Numbered from the stretch's first letter, positions 19,394 to 28,549 are shown. The stretch: 64,000 bases of DNA from Bacteroidota bacterium (GCA_030550275.1 JAUQPR010000009.1:1-64000); one strand, 5' to 3'. Translations and numbers: made by a program. Notes: generated from the sequence alone by a model not told the origin.

Positions 19394-21364
19394 CTACTCG
19401 CTTCCGGTGCCGTATGTCAACGGCACGTTCGCTCCGCGCGGGGAGACCCGCACGTATCCCTGCATCTCTTGATGCAGCGCCGAGCAGAAGTCAGTGCAGT
19501 AGAAGGGATAAACCCCTGGCTTCTTCGGCTCCCATACCAGCGTCTTCGTTTGCCCGGGCATGATCAGGATCTCCGCCGTATTCGCACCCAGGATCGCAAA
19601 GCCATGCGGGATGTCCCAATCCTGCTCCAAATTGGTCACGTGGAAGTACACCCGATCCCCGACCTGGATCCCCTCAATGTTGTCCGGACGGAAGTGGGAG
19701 CGCAGCGCGACCATGTACACGTGGACCTCATTCCCCTTGCGCTCGACGCGCGCCTGCTCCGGAGTTCGGGTCACGTAGGGATGCTGGTTCTCCTGCAGCG
19801 GATAGACCTTTGCCGAGCGCTTCATGAGGATCTCCGCCGGAATCGCCTGGGCATAGTGCGGCTCCCCAAGGGTCGGAAAGTCCAGCAGGAGCTGCATCTT
19901 CTCGCCCGAAATGTCAATGAGCTGCGCCGATTGGACCAGCTCCGGTCCGGTCGGCAGGTAGCGGTCCTTCGTAATCTTGTTCAACGCCACCACGTACTTG
20001 CCCCACGGCTTACGGCTATCCCCGCCAGGGATGAGCAGGTGCCCGATGCTGTAGTAGGTGGGGATGCGATCGACCACCTCCCACGTTCCCAGCTTCCACT
20101 TGACAATCTCGGAGGAGACAAAGCAGGAGGTGTAGGCGTACCCCTTGCCGTCGAACTCTGTGTGGAGCGGACCCAGCCCTGGATTTTGCACCTCTCCGGC
20201 GATGACGGACTCGTACTTGAGCACGGGGATGCCGTCGATGATGGTATCGAACTCCTTGTTCTCGATCGCCTTGAGCATGCGCGAGAAGGAGTGCACTGGG
20301 ATGACCGTCGCCAGCTTCCCTCCGGCAACGATGTACTCACCGCTTGGGTCCACATCCACCCCATGGGGCGACTTCGGGGTGGGGAGGTAGTAGATCATCC
20401 CCGGGCACTCCGAAGGGATGAGCACCTTCACCCGGGTCAGCCGCTCCGAGGTTGCCGTGTGCCGCTTCTCGTCGTAGACGTTGTGGAAGTACTCCGCCGG
20501 CATCTCGTGGTACTTGCCCTGCCGCAGGTACTCCTCGGCTTTCTTCCAATTGACCGCTGCGATGAAGTCCTTGTCACGCTGCGAAGCGTTGACCTCCAGC
20601 AGCGTATGCGCCTGCTCGGCGTTGTAGCAGGTGAAGAAGACCCAGCCGTGCGAAGGTCCCTTCCCCGCGTGAGCCAAGTCGTAGTTGAAACCCGGCACCA
20701 GAATCTGAAATTCCAGGCGCATCCGTCCGCTCTGCGGGTCTACAGCAACGAAGTTGAGCACCCCCCGAAACTCCTGAGCATACGAGGCGATGGGCACATC
20801 CTTTTGCGGCACGGGCACGCTGAAGCGCGTTGCGCCAACGATGTACTCGGTGTTCTGCGTCACAAAAGGCGACGCGTGGTTCCCCGCAGAATTGGGCAGC
20901 TCCAGGATCTCCACTGTCTCGAAGGTGCTCAAATCGATCCGGGCAATCCGCGGGGTGTTGTTGGCATTCACGAAGAGCCACCGCCCATCCGGCACGCCAT
21001 CGGTTTGCGACAGCTCTGGATGGTGCGCATCATCCCAGGGAATGAAGCCGTGCGAGGTCATCAGCAAGGGCTGTGTCTCGGGCGTATAGCCGTAGCCATT
21101 TTCGGGGTTGACCGAGAAGACGGGGATAATCTTGAAAAGCCGCCCGCTGGGCAGACCGTACACAGTCACTTGCCCGGAGAATCCGCCCGAGAAGAAGCCG
21201 TAGAACTCATCATACTGCCCCGGTGCAACGTACACGCGCTGTGCAACGTCCCCGCCACTGACCGTCTGCTTTGTCCCCGGACAGCCGCTGAAGACGAAGG
21301 CTGCCGCAACCACCAACGGAATCCCCCAGAGAGCTCGCCGCAGGAGTTGGCGTTCCCGTGTCAT
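19394..21364 (-). CDS. nosZ: Nitrous oxide reductase, clade II, lipoprotein-type
   Basis: Reduces N2O to N2 outside the cytoplasm, the last step of denitrification. The 656-aa protein has a Sec/lipobox signal (VAAAFVFSGC, Cys28) and no twin arginine, as in clade II enzymes. Seven histidines that can fill the CuZ site are visible: DDAHH (114-115), SAGNH, KSPHG, GPLHT, SIGHL and GEPHY. The C-terminal cupredoxin domain has HGF and the CuA motif CTDFCSALHQEM (Cys623, Cys627, His631, Met634). The ATG at 21364 follows GAGGTG and gives the cleanest signal peptide; longer starts run into the promoter region. It leads the nos gene run. Confidence 0.97.
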   Translation of the reverse strand: MTRERQLLRRALWGIPLVVAAAFVFSGCPGTKQTVSGGDVAQRVYVAPGQYDEFYGFFSGGFSGQVTVYGLPSGRLFKIIPVFSVNPENGYGYTPETQPLLMTSHGFIPWDDAHHPELSQTDGVPDGRWLFVNANNTPRIARIDLSTFETVEILELPNSAGNHASPFVTQNTEYIVGATRFSVPVPQKDVPIASYAQEFRGVLNFVAVDPQSGRMRLEFQILVPGFNYDLAHAGKGPSHGWVFFTCYNAEQAHTLLEVNASQRDKDFIAAVNWKKAEEYLRQGKYHEMPAEYFHNVYDEKRHTATSERLTRVKVLIPSECPGMIYYLPTPKSPHGVDVDPSGEYIVAGGKLATVIPVHSFSRMLKAIENKEFDTIIDGIPVLKYESVIAGEVQNPGLGPLHTEFDGKGYAYTSCFVSSEIVKWKLGTWEVVDRIPTYYSIGHLLIPGGDSRKPWGKYVVALNKITKDRYLPTGPELVQSAQLIDISGEKMQLLLDFPTLGEPHYAQAIPAEILMKRSAKVYPLQENQHPYVTRTPEQARVERKGNEVHVYMVALRSHFRPDNIEGIQVGDRVYFHVTNLEQDWDIPHGFAILGANTAEILIMPGQTKTLVWEPKKPGVYPFYCTDFCSALHQEMQGYVRVSPRGANVPLTYGTGSE

Positions 21365-21418
21365 TGGCACCTCGATGGATTGTGGAACATCCTCTGCAGT
21401 CGAAGCTGCTGCCGAGTG

Positions 21419-21426
21419 CAAAATTG
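21419..21426 (-). promoter_or_regulatory. Possible nosZ -7 promoter motif
   Basis: CAATTTTG followed by CA on the minus strand, one mismatch to TAnnTTTG, 54 bases before the nosZ ATG. The palindrome at 21470-21487 would then be centred about 65 bases before transcription start, close to a class I activator position. Confidence 0.4.
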
Positions 21427-21469
21427 GCTCGGCTGCAGCCGCGTAGCCAATGAGTAAGCTCAATCTTCG

Positions 21470-21487
21470 GAGTGATAAAAATCACTC
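21470..21487. promoter_or_regulatory. Crp/Fnr-type palindromic operator upstream of nosZ
   Basis: GAGTGATAAAAATCACTC is a perfect inverted repeat with seven-base arms and four central bases. The core GTGA-N6-TCAC matches the Crp/Fnr superfamily. It lies in the 197-base divergent region, 105 bases before nosZ and 74 bases before mutS. The regulator itself is not in this window. Confidence 0.7.
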
Positions 21488-21523
21488 TTCCCGTGCTGCG
21501 CCCGGGGCAAGCGGGCGCGATGG

Positions 21524-21531
21524 TAATTTTG
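21524..21531 (+). promoter_or_regulatory. mutS -7 promoter motif
   Basis: TAATTTTG followed by C, full match to TAnnTTTG, 30 bases before the mutS ATG at 21562. Confidence 0.6.
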
Positions 21532-21561
21532 CGCGAGTTCCTCTCCTCTTGTGCTGCCGCG

Positions 21562-24186
21562 ATGGCACGCCGGGCTGACACTCCGCTGATGCGGCAATAC
21601 CGCCAGATTAAGCAGCAGTACCCCGATACCATCGTGCTGTTCCGCCTGGGGGACTTCTACGAGACCTTCGAGGAGGATGCCGCCATTACCGCGCGGGTGT
21701 GCGGCATTGCGCTCACCCGGCGCAACAACGGAGCCGCCGGCGATGTGCCGATGGCGGGCTTTCCCTACCACCAGCTTGATACCTATCTGCCGCGATTGGT
21801 GCGCGCTGGATACCGCGTCGCCGTGTGCGAGCAACTGGAGGACCCCAAATTCGCCCGAGGCATTGTGCGCCGCGGCGTCGTTGAGGTCGTCACCCCAGGG
21901 GTGGCTCTCTCAGAGAAGCTGCTCGAGCCCAAGCACAGCCGCTACGTGGCTGCTGTTGCCCTCCCGCTGCACCCACAGCAGCCTGCCGGTATTGCCCTTG
22001 CGGATGCTTCAACGGGGGAGTTCCTGGTAAGCGAGGTCGAGCCCCTCCGATGGATAGAGGTCCTGGCAAGCTTTACCCCTGCAGAGCTGCTGGTTGCCCG
22101 GCGGGATTTCCCAACCGTGCAGGGGATGCGGGAGCAGCTCTGGTGGCAACCGGCTCTGACCCGATTGGAGGATTGGCTGGTCGAAGAGGAGTTTGCCCGC
22201 CAGCTCCTGACGCGCCATTTCGGTACCCTCAGCCTCAAGGGATTTGGTGTGGAGCACCTGCACATGGGCTTGGCTGCCGCCGGAGCGGTGCTGCACTACG
22301 TCCGGGAAACGCAGCAGGAGCAAGCTCCGCAACTGCGCAGCCTGCACTACTACAACGCCTCCGAGTTCATGGAGCTGGACGCCGCTACACAGCGGAACCT
22401 GGAGCTGCTCGCCACCGCCGCCGACGGACGCGCGGAGGGGAGCCTCTGGAAGCTCCTCGACCACACACTCACACCGATGGGCGGACGCCTCCTGAAATCC
22501 TGGCTGCGCCGCCCTCTGCGCGTACTGGAGCCAATCCACCAGCGGCTGCGCAGCGTGCGGATTCTCTACGACCACCCCACAGTCCGCGAACAGCTCCGCC
22601 AGGTACTGCCGCAGCTCCTGGACCTGGAGCGCACCACCGCTCGGATCGCCACCGGGAAAGCGCTCCCACGCGAGTACGCCGAGCTTGCCCGGAGCATTGT
22701 CCTCTGCCAGCGCATTGCCCAGCTCCTACAGGAACTGCCGCGCGAAGCGCTCCTTTCACAGCTCCACCTCTCCGATGCCCTCCAGCAGCTCCTGCCCCTG
22801 GCACAGACGCTGGAGCGCGCCCTGCGCTCCGACCCTGCTTCGCAGTTCGGCAGCGGAGCTATCTTCCGCCAGGGCTACTGCGCAGAGCTGGATGAGCTAT
22901 GCCACCTGCTCCACTCCAGCAAAGACTGGCTGGCACAGTACCAGGAGCAGGAGCGCCGCCGCACTGGTATCCCCTCGCTCAAGGTCGGCTACAACGCCGT
23001 CTTCGGCTACTACATCGAGATCACCCACGCCCATCGGGCAAAGGTCCCACCGGAGTACGAGCGCAAGCAGACACTCACAAACGCCGAGCGCTACACCACC
23101 CCCCAGCTTCGGGAGATGGAATCCAAGCTGCTGCATGCCGAAGAGCGGATCGCCGCACTGGAGCAGCAGCTCCTTGAGCAGCTCCGCCAAGGGGTCCTCG
23201 AACAGCTCGGCATGCTGCAGCAGCTCGCCCGCGACGTTGCCCTCCTGGATTGCCTCCAGAGCCTGGCGCACGTTGCCGCGCTCTACGGCTACTGCGAGCC
23301 AACGGTGGACGACTCCGAAATCCTCTCCATCGAGGACGGACGCCATCCCGTCGTCGAACGCCTCCTGCCCCAAGGGCAGCAGTACGTCCCCAACTCCACC
23401 TATCTGGACACCGAGCGCGAACAGATTCACATCCTGACCGGACCGAACATGTCCGGCAAATCCTGCTACCTGCGGCAGGTGGGGCTGATTGTGCTGCTGG
23501 CGCAAATCGGCAGTTTCGTTCCCGCCCGCGCCGCCCGGATTGGCATTGTCGACCGCATCTTCACCCGAGTTGGAGCGCAAGACAACCTCACCGGGGGCGA
23601 GAGCACCTTCCTGGTCGAGATGCACGAAGCCGCGGCAATCCTGCACTCGGCAACGCGCCGGAGCCTGATCCTGCTCGATGAGGTCGGGCGCGGCACCGCA
23701 ACCTTCGATGGCATCTCCATCGCCTGGGCAATTGCCGAGTACATCCACGAGTTCATCGGTGCCCGAACATTGTTCGCCACGCACTACCACGAGCTGAATG
23801 CTCTGGCGGAGCGCTACGACCGCATCCGTGCCTACCACGCCGAAGTCCAGGAGGTGGACGGGCAGTTGCTCTTCACCTATCGAATTCGCCCCGGGGGCAC
23901 GGACCACTCCTTCGGTATCCATGTGGCGCAGATGGCGGGCATCCCAGCGTGGGTCGTTCAGCGCGCGCAGGAGATCCTGCGGCAGTTGGAGTCCGAGCAC
24001 GGTCGTGCAACCACCTCCGCTGCACTGGAGCGTGTAGGTCCCCGCACCCCTGTGCAACTGAGCATCTTCAGCCTTGCTGAGGAGCGGCTCCGCGAGCGCT
24101 TGTGCAGCATAGACCCGGAGCGGATCACCCCACTGGAGGCGCTGCAAATCCTGGCGCAACTGTGCCAGGAGGCGCGCAACGGCTAA
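21562..24186 (+). CDS. mutS: DNA mismatch repair protein MutS
   Basis: 874-aa mismatch recognition ATPase. Domain I holds the mismatch-contact motif FRLGDFYETFEEDA. The clamp and core domains follow, then the ATPase with Walker A GPNMSGKSCYLRQVG, TRVGAQDNLTGGESTFLVEM and LLDEVGRGTATFDG. A C-terminal tail (LSIFSLAEERLRERL) resembles the beta-clamp/tetramer region. I chose the ATG at 21562, since earlier in-frame starts (21472 GTG, 21520 ATG) lie within or before the promoter motif and operator. Its stop overlaps the convergent coaD stop by four bases. Confidence 0.97.
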   Translation: MARRADTPLMRQYRQIKQQYPDTIVLFRLGDFYETFEEDAAITARVCGIALTRRNNGAAGDVPMAGFPYHQLDTYLPRLVRAGYRVAVCEQLEDPKFARGIVRRGVVEVVTPGVALSEKLLEPKHSRYVAAVALPLHPQQPAGIALADASTGEFLVSEVEPLRWIEVLASFTPAELLVARRDFPTVQGMREQLWWQPALTRLEDWLVEEEFARQLLTRHFGTLSLKGFGVEHLHMGLAAAGAVLHYVRETQQEQAPQLRSLHYYNASEFMELDAATQRNLELLATAADGRAEGSLWKLLDHTLTPMGGRLLKSWLRRPLRVLEPIHQRLRSVRILYDHPTVREQLRQVLPQLLDLERTTARIATGKALPREYAELARSIVLCQRIAQLLQELPREALLSQLHLSDALQQLLPLAQTLERALRSDPASQFGSGAIFRQGYCAELDELCHLLHSSKDWLAQYQEQERRRTGIPSLKVGYNAVFGYYIEITHAHRAKVPPEYERKQTLTNAERYTTPQLREMESKLLHAEERIAALEQQLLEQLRQGVLEQLGMLQQLARDVALLDCLQSLAHVAALYGYCEPTVDDSEILSIEDGRHPVVERLLPQGQQYVPNSTYLDTEREQIHILTGPNMSGKSCYLRQVGLIVLLAQIGSFVPARAARIGIVDRIFTRVGAQDNLTGGESTFLVEMHEAAAILHSATRRSLILLDEVGRGTATFDGISIAWAIAEYIHEFIGARTLFATHYHELNALAERYDRIRAYHAEVQEVDGQLLFTYRIRPGGTDHSFGIHVAQMAGIPAWVVQRAQEILRQLESEHGRATTSAALERVGPRTPVQLSIFSLAEERLRERLCSIDPERITPLEALQILAQLCQEARNG

Positions 24187-24674
24187 TCCCGCTGCCGCGC
24201 AATCCACGCCCGAAGGCGCTGCGCTACGGGCGCCGGCACCAGCTCCTCCGGCACCACACCGAACCGGACCAGCTCGCGCACGATGCTGGAGTTGACGTAC
24301 GCGTACCGCTCGTGTGGTGCCATAAACACCGTGCACACCTCCGGTGCCAGCCGACGGTTCATGAGCGCAATCTGCAGCTCATACTCGAAGTCCGACACCG
24401 CCCGCAGCCCTCGGATAATCGCCACCACATTGCGCCGCCGGGCATACTCGACGATGAGTCCATCGAAGACATCCACCTCGACCGTCGGCAGGTGCTGCAG
24501 CGACTCCTGCGCCATCTGGCGGCGCTCCTCCTGCGTAAACATTGGCTGCTTGGCGGGATTATGCCCGATGAGCACGATCACGCCATCGAAGAGCTGCGCC
24601 GCCCGTTCGATGACGTCCACGTGCCCGTTCGTAATCGGGTCGAATGTCCCCGGGTACAGCGCCCAGCGCTTCAT
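24183..24674 (-). CDS. coaD: Phosphopantetheine adenylyltransferase
   Basis: Transfers AMP from ATP to 4'-phosphopantetheine, the fourth step of CoA synthesis. The 163-aa product is the usual length. It has the nucleotidyltransferase motif YPGTFDPITNGHVDVIERA, IIRGLRAVSDFEYELQIALM, and the C-terminal YVNSSIVRELVRFG, equivalent to the ISSTxVR motif. The ATG at 24674 overlaps the rsmD stop (ATGA). rsmD-coaD is a widespread gene pair. Confidence 0.96.
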   Translation of the reverse strand: MKRWALYPGTFDPITNGHVDVIERAAQLFDGVIVLIGHNPAKQPMFTQEERRQMAQESLQHLPTVEVDVFDGLIVEYARRRNVVAIIRGLRAVSDFEYELQIALMNRRLAPEVCTVFMAPHERYAYVNSSIVRELVRFGVVPEELVPAPVAQRLRAWIARQRD

Positions 24675-25243
24675 TGCTCCCTCCTGCACTGCCACCATTG
24701 CACAAGGGTATCCCCGAAGCGGCGCTCCCGAAGGAGCTGCCATGCCCCAACGCTGTGACCGAAGCGGTCACGCACGCTCAATTCCAAGCAGAGCAGCGTC
24801 CCCTCCTCAACCCAACGCTGTTGCGCAAGCAGCTCCAGGAGGCGCTCCCCCATGTGCTGTCCGTAAGGGGGGTCGGCAAACAGGAGCTGCGGCGTCGCAC
24901 AGCCCAGCTCCTGCCATCGGGGCAGAAGCGCAAACACATCCCCGCACAGGAGCCGCACGCGGTGCTCGGGAACGGCAAGCTGCTGCAATTGCTGCCGAAG
25001 CTGTTGCACCAGACGCCGCTCCCGCTCCACAAACACGCACATCGCCGCGCCTCGGCTCAGTGCCTCTATTCCGTAGCTCCCTGTACCGGCGAACAGGTCC
25101 GCCACCGCTATCCCCTCCAACGTCAGCATCCCGTGCAGGATATCGAAGACCGTCTTCCGCACCCGCTCCATGCTGGGGCGAACTCCCGCGCGCACAGGGG
25201 AGAGCAGCACACGCCCGCGCCATTGACCACCGGTGATGCGCAT
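24671..25243 (-). CDS. rsmD: 16S rRNA (guanine(966)-N2)-methyltransferase
   Basis: 190-aa SAM-dependent enzyme that methylates G966 of 16S rRNA. The start MRITGGQWRGRVL, then RPSMERVRKTVFDIL, the SAM site VADLFAGTGSYGIEALSRGA, and the catalytic motif LLFADPPYG (DPPY) are all typical. It is coupled by overlap to coaD downstream and by TGATG to the DUF3822-like gene upstream. Confidence 0.95.
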   Translation of the reverse strand: MRITGGQWRGRVLLSPVRAGVRPSMERVRKTVFDILHGMLTLEGIAVADLFAGTGSYGIEALSRGAAMCVFVERERRLVQQLRQQLQQLAVPEHRVRLLCGDVFALLPRWQELGCATPQLLFADPPYGQHMGERLLELLAQQRWVEEGTLLCLELSVRDRFGHSVGAWQLLRERRFGDTLVQWWQCRREQ

Positions 25244-26160
25244 CAGCGCTGCAGAATCGGAAGCGATTTCGCCACCGCCGCACCCACACAGCCCCAGAAG
25301 AGATGCGCCGTACGGGCAGCAAACTCCCGTACCGACTCCGCCTCTGGGGCAAAGAGCATCCGGAATGCGTTCAACCGCAGGACCTCAGGCTGCTCTCCCC
25401 GCCAGCCTTCGGCAAGCTTGCGGCGGAATGCCTCAAGGACCCCTCGGCGTAGCTCCGTACCGCAGAGCAGGATGTAGCGCCCCCAAGGGAAGCCCTCCGA
25501 CTCGAAGAGCCTCACGAGCCGCTCAGCAACCTGTGCACCGAGTTGCTCCGCCGTTAGGCTCTCGCCCAAGCGAACCGTGCGGAGGTCCACAAGCTCCTCC
25601 CCCTCCACTGCAGCGATGTCCACAAAGGGCTGCTGCAGTTGGACCACTACAGCCGTTTCGCGCTGGTGCTCTGGGTAGTTGTATTCCCACGCGGAGGGGA
25701 AGAGCGCCAACTCCGGCAGCAGCCGCACCTGCGGGCAAACTCGCTCCAGCTCATGCTGGAGCTGCTCCCACTCCCGCCGACGGAAGACCGCACCGAAGAG
25801 CCATCGCCGCTCCCGCCCCACGGGGAACCACACGGAGCGGAACCGCTGCGGGTCGTAGTCGAAGAGCGCATGCAGCTCCTCGTCCACCAGCTCAAGCAAG
25901 CGTTCGAGCTGCTCGTCGCCCTCCTCCAACGTGAACTGGTGCACCTGGGCTGCCAGTTCTGGGGAAACCGCTACCGAGATCGCCTCTACCGCTCCATCCC
26001 CGTGCAGGAGCTCCCGCAGGCATGCCCTCAAGTGCTCTGGAGTGAAGGACTGCTCGAGCCGATAGGCTGCCGCCGTGCGCAACTGCAAGCCTTCGGGCAA
26101 GGGCTCCAGCAGTGTTGCCCAGATATAGCGCTGCGTGATATGGAGCGCCGCGTGCACCAC
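25243..26160 (-). CDS. DUF3822-like protein (actin-like ATPase fold suspected)
   Basis: 305-aa protein without signal or TM helices. It starts HAALHITQRYIWATLLEP and has alternating strands and helices (FPVGRERRWLFGAVFRRREW, TAVVVQLQQPFVDIAAVEG). This pattern and the place beside rsmD/coaD match DUF3822, a Bacteroidota family related to the PilM/FtsA actin-like fold. The assignment rests mainly on context and shape; I see no clear nucleotide motif. It is coupled to rsmD by a one-base stop/start overlap and lies two bases after the comEA-like gene. Confidence 0.6.
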   Translation of the reverse strand: MVHAALHITQRYIWATLLEPLPEGLQLRTAAAYRLEQSFTPEHLRACLRELLHGDGAVEAISVAVSPELAAQVHQFTLEEGDEQLERLLELVDEELHALFDYDPQRFRSVWFPVGRERRWLFGAVFRRREWEQLQHELERVCPQVRLLPELALFPSAWEYNYPEHQRETAVVVQLQQPFVDIAAVEGEELVDLRTVRLGESLTAEQLGAQVAERLVRLFESEGFPWGRYILLCGTELRRGVLEAFRRKLAEGWRGEQPEVLRLNAFRMLFAPEAESVREFAARTAHLFWGCVGAAVAKSLPILQR

Positions 26161-26162
26161 CG

Positions 26163-26624
26163 CTACCGGACGCGGATGTAGGGACGCAGCCGTTCGAACT
26201 TCTTCGGACCAATGCCCTTGACCTCCATGAGCTCCTCCGGAGTCTCGAAGCGCTTGGTTCGGCGGTACTCCAAGATGCGCTCGGCGATCACCTCCCCCAC
26301 GCCCGGGAGGGTCATGAGCTCGGCTTTGCTGGCAGTGTTGATGTTGATGGGCTCCGTGGGCTCAGCTTTCCGGCGTGGACGCACGCGCTGGGTATCTCCG
26401 GGCGCATCCTGCTGTTGGGCTCCGGCGACAGCGGCAACAGATTGCACCTGAGCAAGGCTATCGAGCAGAGATTGCACCTGCGACGGTTCAAGCCCCACCC
26501 GAGGCTGAAGGAGGGTCCGATACACTGCTCCGACGCCCAGCAACCCCGCGATGAGCACCACCGCAGTTGCCTCGCGTTCGTTGACCCCGAGCAGGCGCTG
26601 GAGAAAGCCCTTGAGCGCTCTCAT
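26163..26624 (-). CDS. ComEA-like helix-hairpin-helix protein
   Basis: 153-aa protein. A TM helix near residues 20-40 (TAVVLIAGLLGVGAVYRTLL) anchors it, a linker rich in Gln, Ala and Arg follows, and the C-terminal 65 residues form two HhH motifs (INTASKAELMTLPGVGEVIA and PEELMEVKGIGPKKFERLRP). ComEA proteins bind double-stranded DNA during natural transformation. Other HhH proteins of this shape have unknown roles. It is coupled to dnaJ by a one-base stop/start overlap (TGATG). Confidence 0.85.
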   Translation of the reverse strand: MRALKGFLQRLLGVNEREATAVVLIAGLLGVGAVYRTLLQPRVGLEPSQVQSLLDSLAQVQSVAAVAGAQQQDAPGDTQRVRPRRKAEPTEPININTASKAELMTLPGVGEVIAERILEYRRTKRFETPEELMEVKGIGPKKFERLRPYIRVR

Positions 26625-27802
26625 CAGCGACGGTGGCGATGTGCGTACGACTTGCGGCGTCTCCAGAAGCCCAGCGCCCCGGATTTGCCCGCGCCATCGG
26701 TGGAAGAAGGCCGAGCATCTGGGGGATGGAAGTGCTCACTTTCGGCAAGCTGTTCCAGCAGCCGGCGCTCCTCGGTGCTCAGGCGCTCGGGAACGTACAC
26801 GTTCACGTGCACGTAGAGGTCCCCGCGCTGGCGGCTACGCAACTGCGGAAGCCCGTATCCGGAGAGCCGGAGCGTCGTCCCCGGCTGTGTCCCTGGCTCG
26901 ATGGAGAGCTCCACGCTCTCCCCGGCGGGGGTGGGGATGTGCACGACCGTGCCCAACGCTGCCTCTGGGAAACTCAACTGCAGGGCGTAGTGCAGGTCCG
27001 CTCCCTCGCGCCGGAAGAGTGGATGTGCCTCCTCTTCGATGAGCACGATGAGATCGCCGGCTGCGCCTCCACGCCGCCCTGCGTTCCCTTCGCCCCGCAG
27101 TGTGAGCCGGTCCCCGGCAGCCACCCCTGCGGGCACCTGCACGGTGACCTCCGCCCGACCTTGCACGCGCCCTTCACCGCCGCACTCAGGACACAGCTCC
27201 TCCGGAAGCTGCCCGATTCCCCCGCACACCGGACAGGCGAGGATCTGGATGAGCTGCCCGAAGAGGGAACGGCTCACCTGCTGCACCTCTCCACGCCCGC
27301 CGCACTGCGGGCACACGCGGAGCCGTCCACTGCGGCTTCCAGTGCCACGGCACGCAGGGCAGGAGTTCCAGCGAGTGAACTCGATGCGCTTCTCCGCGCC
27401 TTGGGCAATCTCCTCCAGCGTCAGCCGGAGCCGAATTCGCAAATCCGTTCCCGGCTCTGCAGCGGTGCGCCGCTGCCCGGAGACGCCGAAGATGTCCCCG
27501 AAGAAGGGATCCGCAAACAGGTCCGCAAAGTAGCGGAACACCTCCTCCAGCGTCGTGAAGTGGGGAGCGCTCTGCCCCTCTCCGCGGAGTCCAGCGTGCC
27601 CGTAGAGGTCGTAGAGCCGACGCTTCTCCGGGGCGCTCAGCACGGCGTAGGCTTCTGCAATCTCCTTGAAGCGCTCCTCCGCCGTAGGGTCCCCGGGGTT
27701 ACGGTCTGGATGGTACTGCAACGCCAGCTTGCGGTAGGCGGACTTGATCTCCTCCAGCGTTGCCGTGCGCGGGACCCCAAGGATCTCGTAGTAGTCGCGC
27801 AT
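26624..27802 (-). CDS. dnaJ: Chaperone protein DnaJ
   Basis: 392-aa type I J protein that delivers substrates to DnaK and stimulates its ATPase. J domain at 1-70 with the HPD motif in [11 protein letters not shown]; a short G/F region; four zinc-finger repeats [24 protein letters not shown] and CPECGGEG; then the two beta-rich substrate domains. The last 40 residues are a basic tail ([14 protein letters not shown]) longer than usual. It is third in hrcA-grpE-dnaJ, three bases after grpE; dnaK is not in the window. Confidence 0.96.
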   Translation of the reverse strand: MRDYYEILGVPRTATLEEIKSAYRKLALQYHPDRNPGDPTAEERFKEIAEAYAVLSAPEKRRLYDLYGHAGLRGEGQSAPHFTTLEEVFRYFADLFADPFFGDIFGVSGQRRTAAEPGTDLRIRLRLTLEEIAQGAEKRIEFTRWNSCPACRGTGSRSGRLRVCPQCGGRGEVQQVSRSLFGQLIQILACPVCGGIGQLPEELCPECGGEGRVQGRAEVTVQVPAGVAAGDRLTLRGEGNAGRRGGAAGDLIVLIEEEAHPLFRREGADLHYALQLSFPEAALGTVVHIPTPAGESVELSIEPGTQPGTTLRLSGYGLPQLRSRQRGDLYVHVNVYVPERLSTEERRLLEQLAESEHFHPPDARPSSTDGAGKSGALGFWRRRKSYAHRHRR

Positions 27803-27805
27803 CGC

Positions 27806-28483
27806 TCATTCGGAGGCTTGCTGCGCGGTATTCGTCGGGGAGGAATCCTCCGGTGCACCGCTGGAGGTTGCTACCTTCGCATGACGCAGTACGCGGTTAT
27901 GCAGAAGATACCCGCGCTGCAACTCCTGAACGACGTGCCCTTCCGGCAACGCCGATGGGAGCTGCGCGACCGCCTCATGGTAGCGGACGTCGAAGGGCTT
28001 GCCCACAGGGGATTCCATTGGCACAACGCCGTAGCGCTGGAAGAGCTTGAGCGCATTGGCGTAGATGAGCTCCAAGCCCTGCCGGAGGGCTTCCGCGTTC
28101 TGGGTGGAGCGGGCGGCTTCCACAGCACCATGCAGGTCGTCCAAAATGGGCAATAGCCCGCGCAGGAGATTTTCGTTTGCCAGCTCCATCCAGCGCTCAC
28201 GCTCCTGCAGGACCCGCTTGCGGTAGTTATCGAAATCTGCTGCCAGGCGGAGGTAGCGGTCGTGCAGCTCTTCGTATTGCTGCTGCAACTGTTGCAGCCG
28301 CTCCTCCAACTCCGCTGTGGAGCGCTCGGGAGCGGACGCCTCCTCAGCCGCTGTGGGCTGCTCCTCCGACGTCACGGCAGCAGCGCTCCCCTCCTCGTGG
28401 CGCAGGTATGTGTCGCGCAGCTTCTGCGCCGGAGGTGGGGGCACTGGTGTACCTGGCTCCAAAGGGGTCTCTTCTGGCAGCAT
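27806..28483 (-). CDS. grpE: Nucleotide exchange factor GrpE
   Basis: 225-aa exchange factor that releases ADP from DnaK. The first 70 residues are a disordered, Glu/Pro/Ala-rich tail. A long coiled coil (about 70-125; AELEERLQQLQQQYEELHDR) leads to the beta-domain (YGVVPMESPVGKPFDVRYHE, then VVQELQRGYLLHNRVLRHAK). The ATG at 28483 is preceded at short distance by AGGTG; a GTG at 28507 in frame is an alternative. It lies between hrcA and dnaJ on one transcript. Confidence 0.95.
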   Translation of the reverse strand: MLPEETPLEPGTPVPPPPAQKLRDTYLRHEEGSAAAVTSEEQPTAAEEASAPERSTAELEERLQQLQQQYEELHDRYLRLAADFDNYRKRVLQERERWMELANENLLRGLLPILDDLHGAVEAARSTQNAEALRQGLELIYANALKLFQRYGVVPMESPVGKPFDVRYHEAVAQLPSALPEGHVVQELQRGYLLHNRVLRHAKVATSSGAPEDSSPTNTAQQASE

Positions 28484-28549
28484 CTTCACCTGCGTTCGTT
28501 GGGGCACATTTGGGAAATTCCGGCACGGAAGACGAACAGCTGCACCGCT

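Noticed and set aside
19142-21457. A 771-codon open frame on the plus strand opposite nosZ
   Set aside because: nosZ has all catalytic motifs on the minus strand; the antisense frame is a by-product of G+C-rich codon use and has no family features.
21472-21561. Upstream extension of MutS to a GTG at 21472
   Set aside because: The GTG lies inside the palindrome and before the TAATTTTG promoter motif; MutS homology begins after the ATG at 21562.
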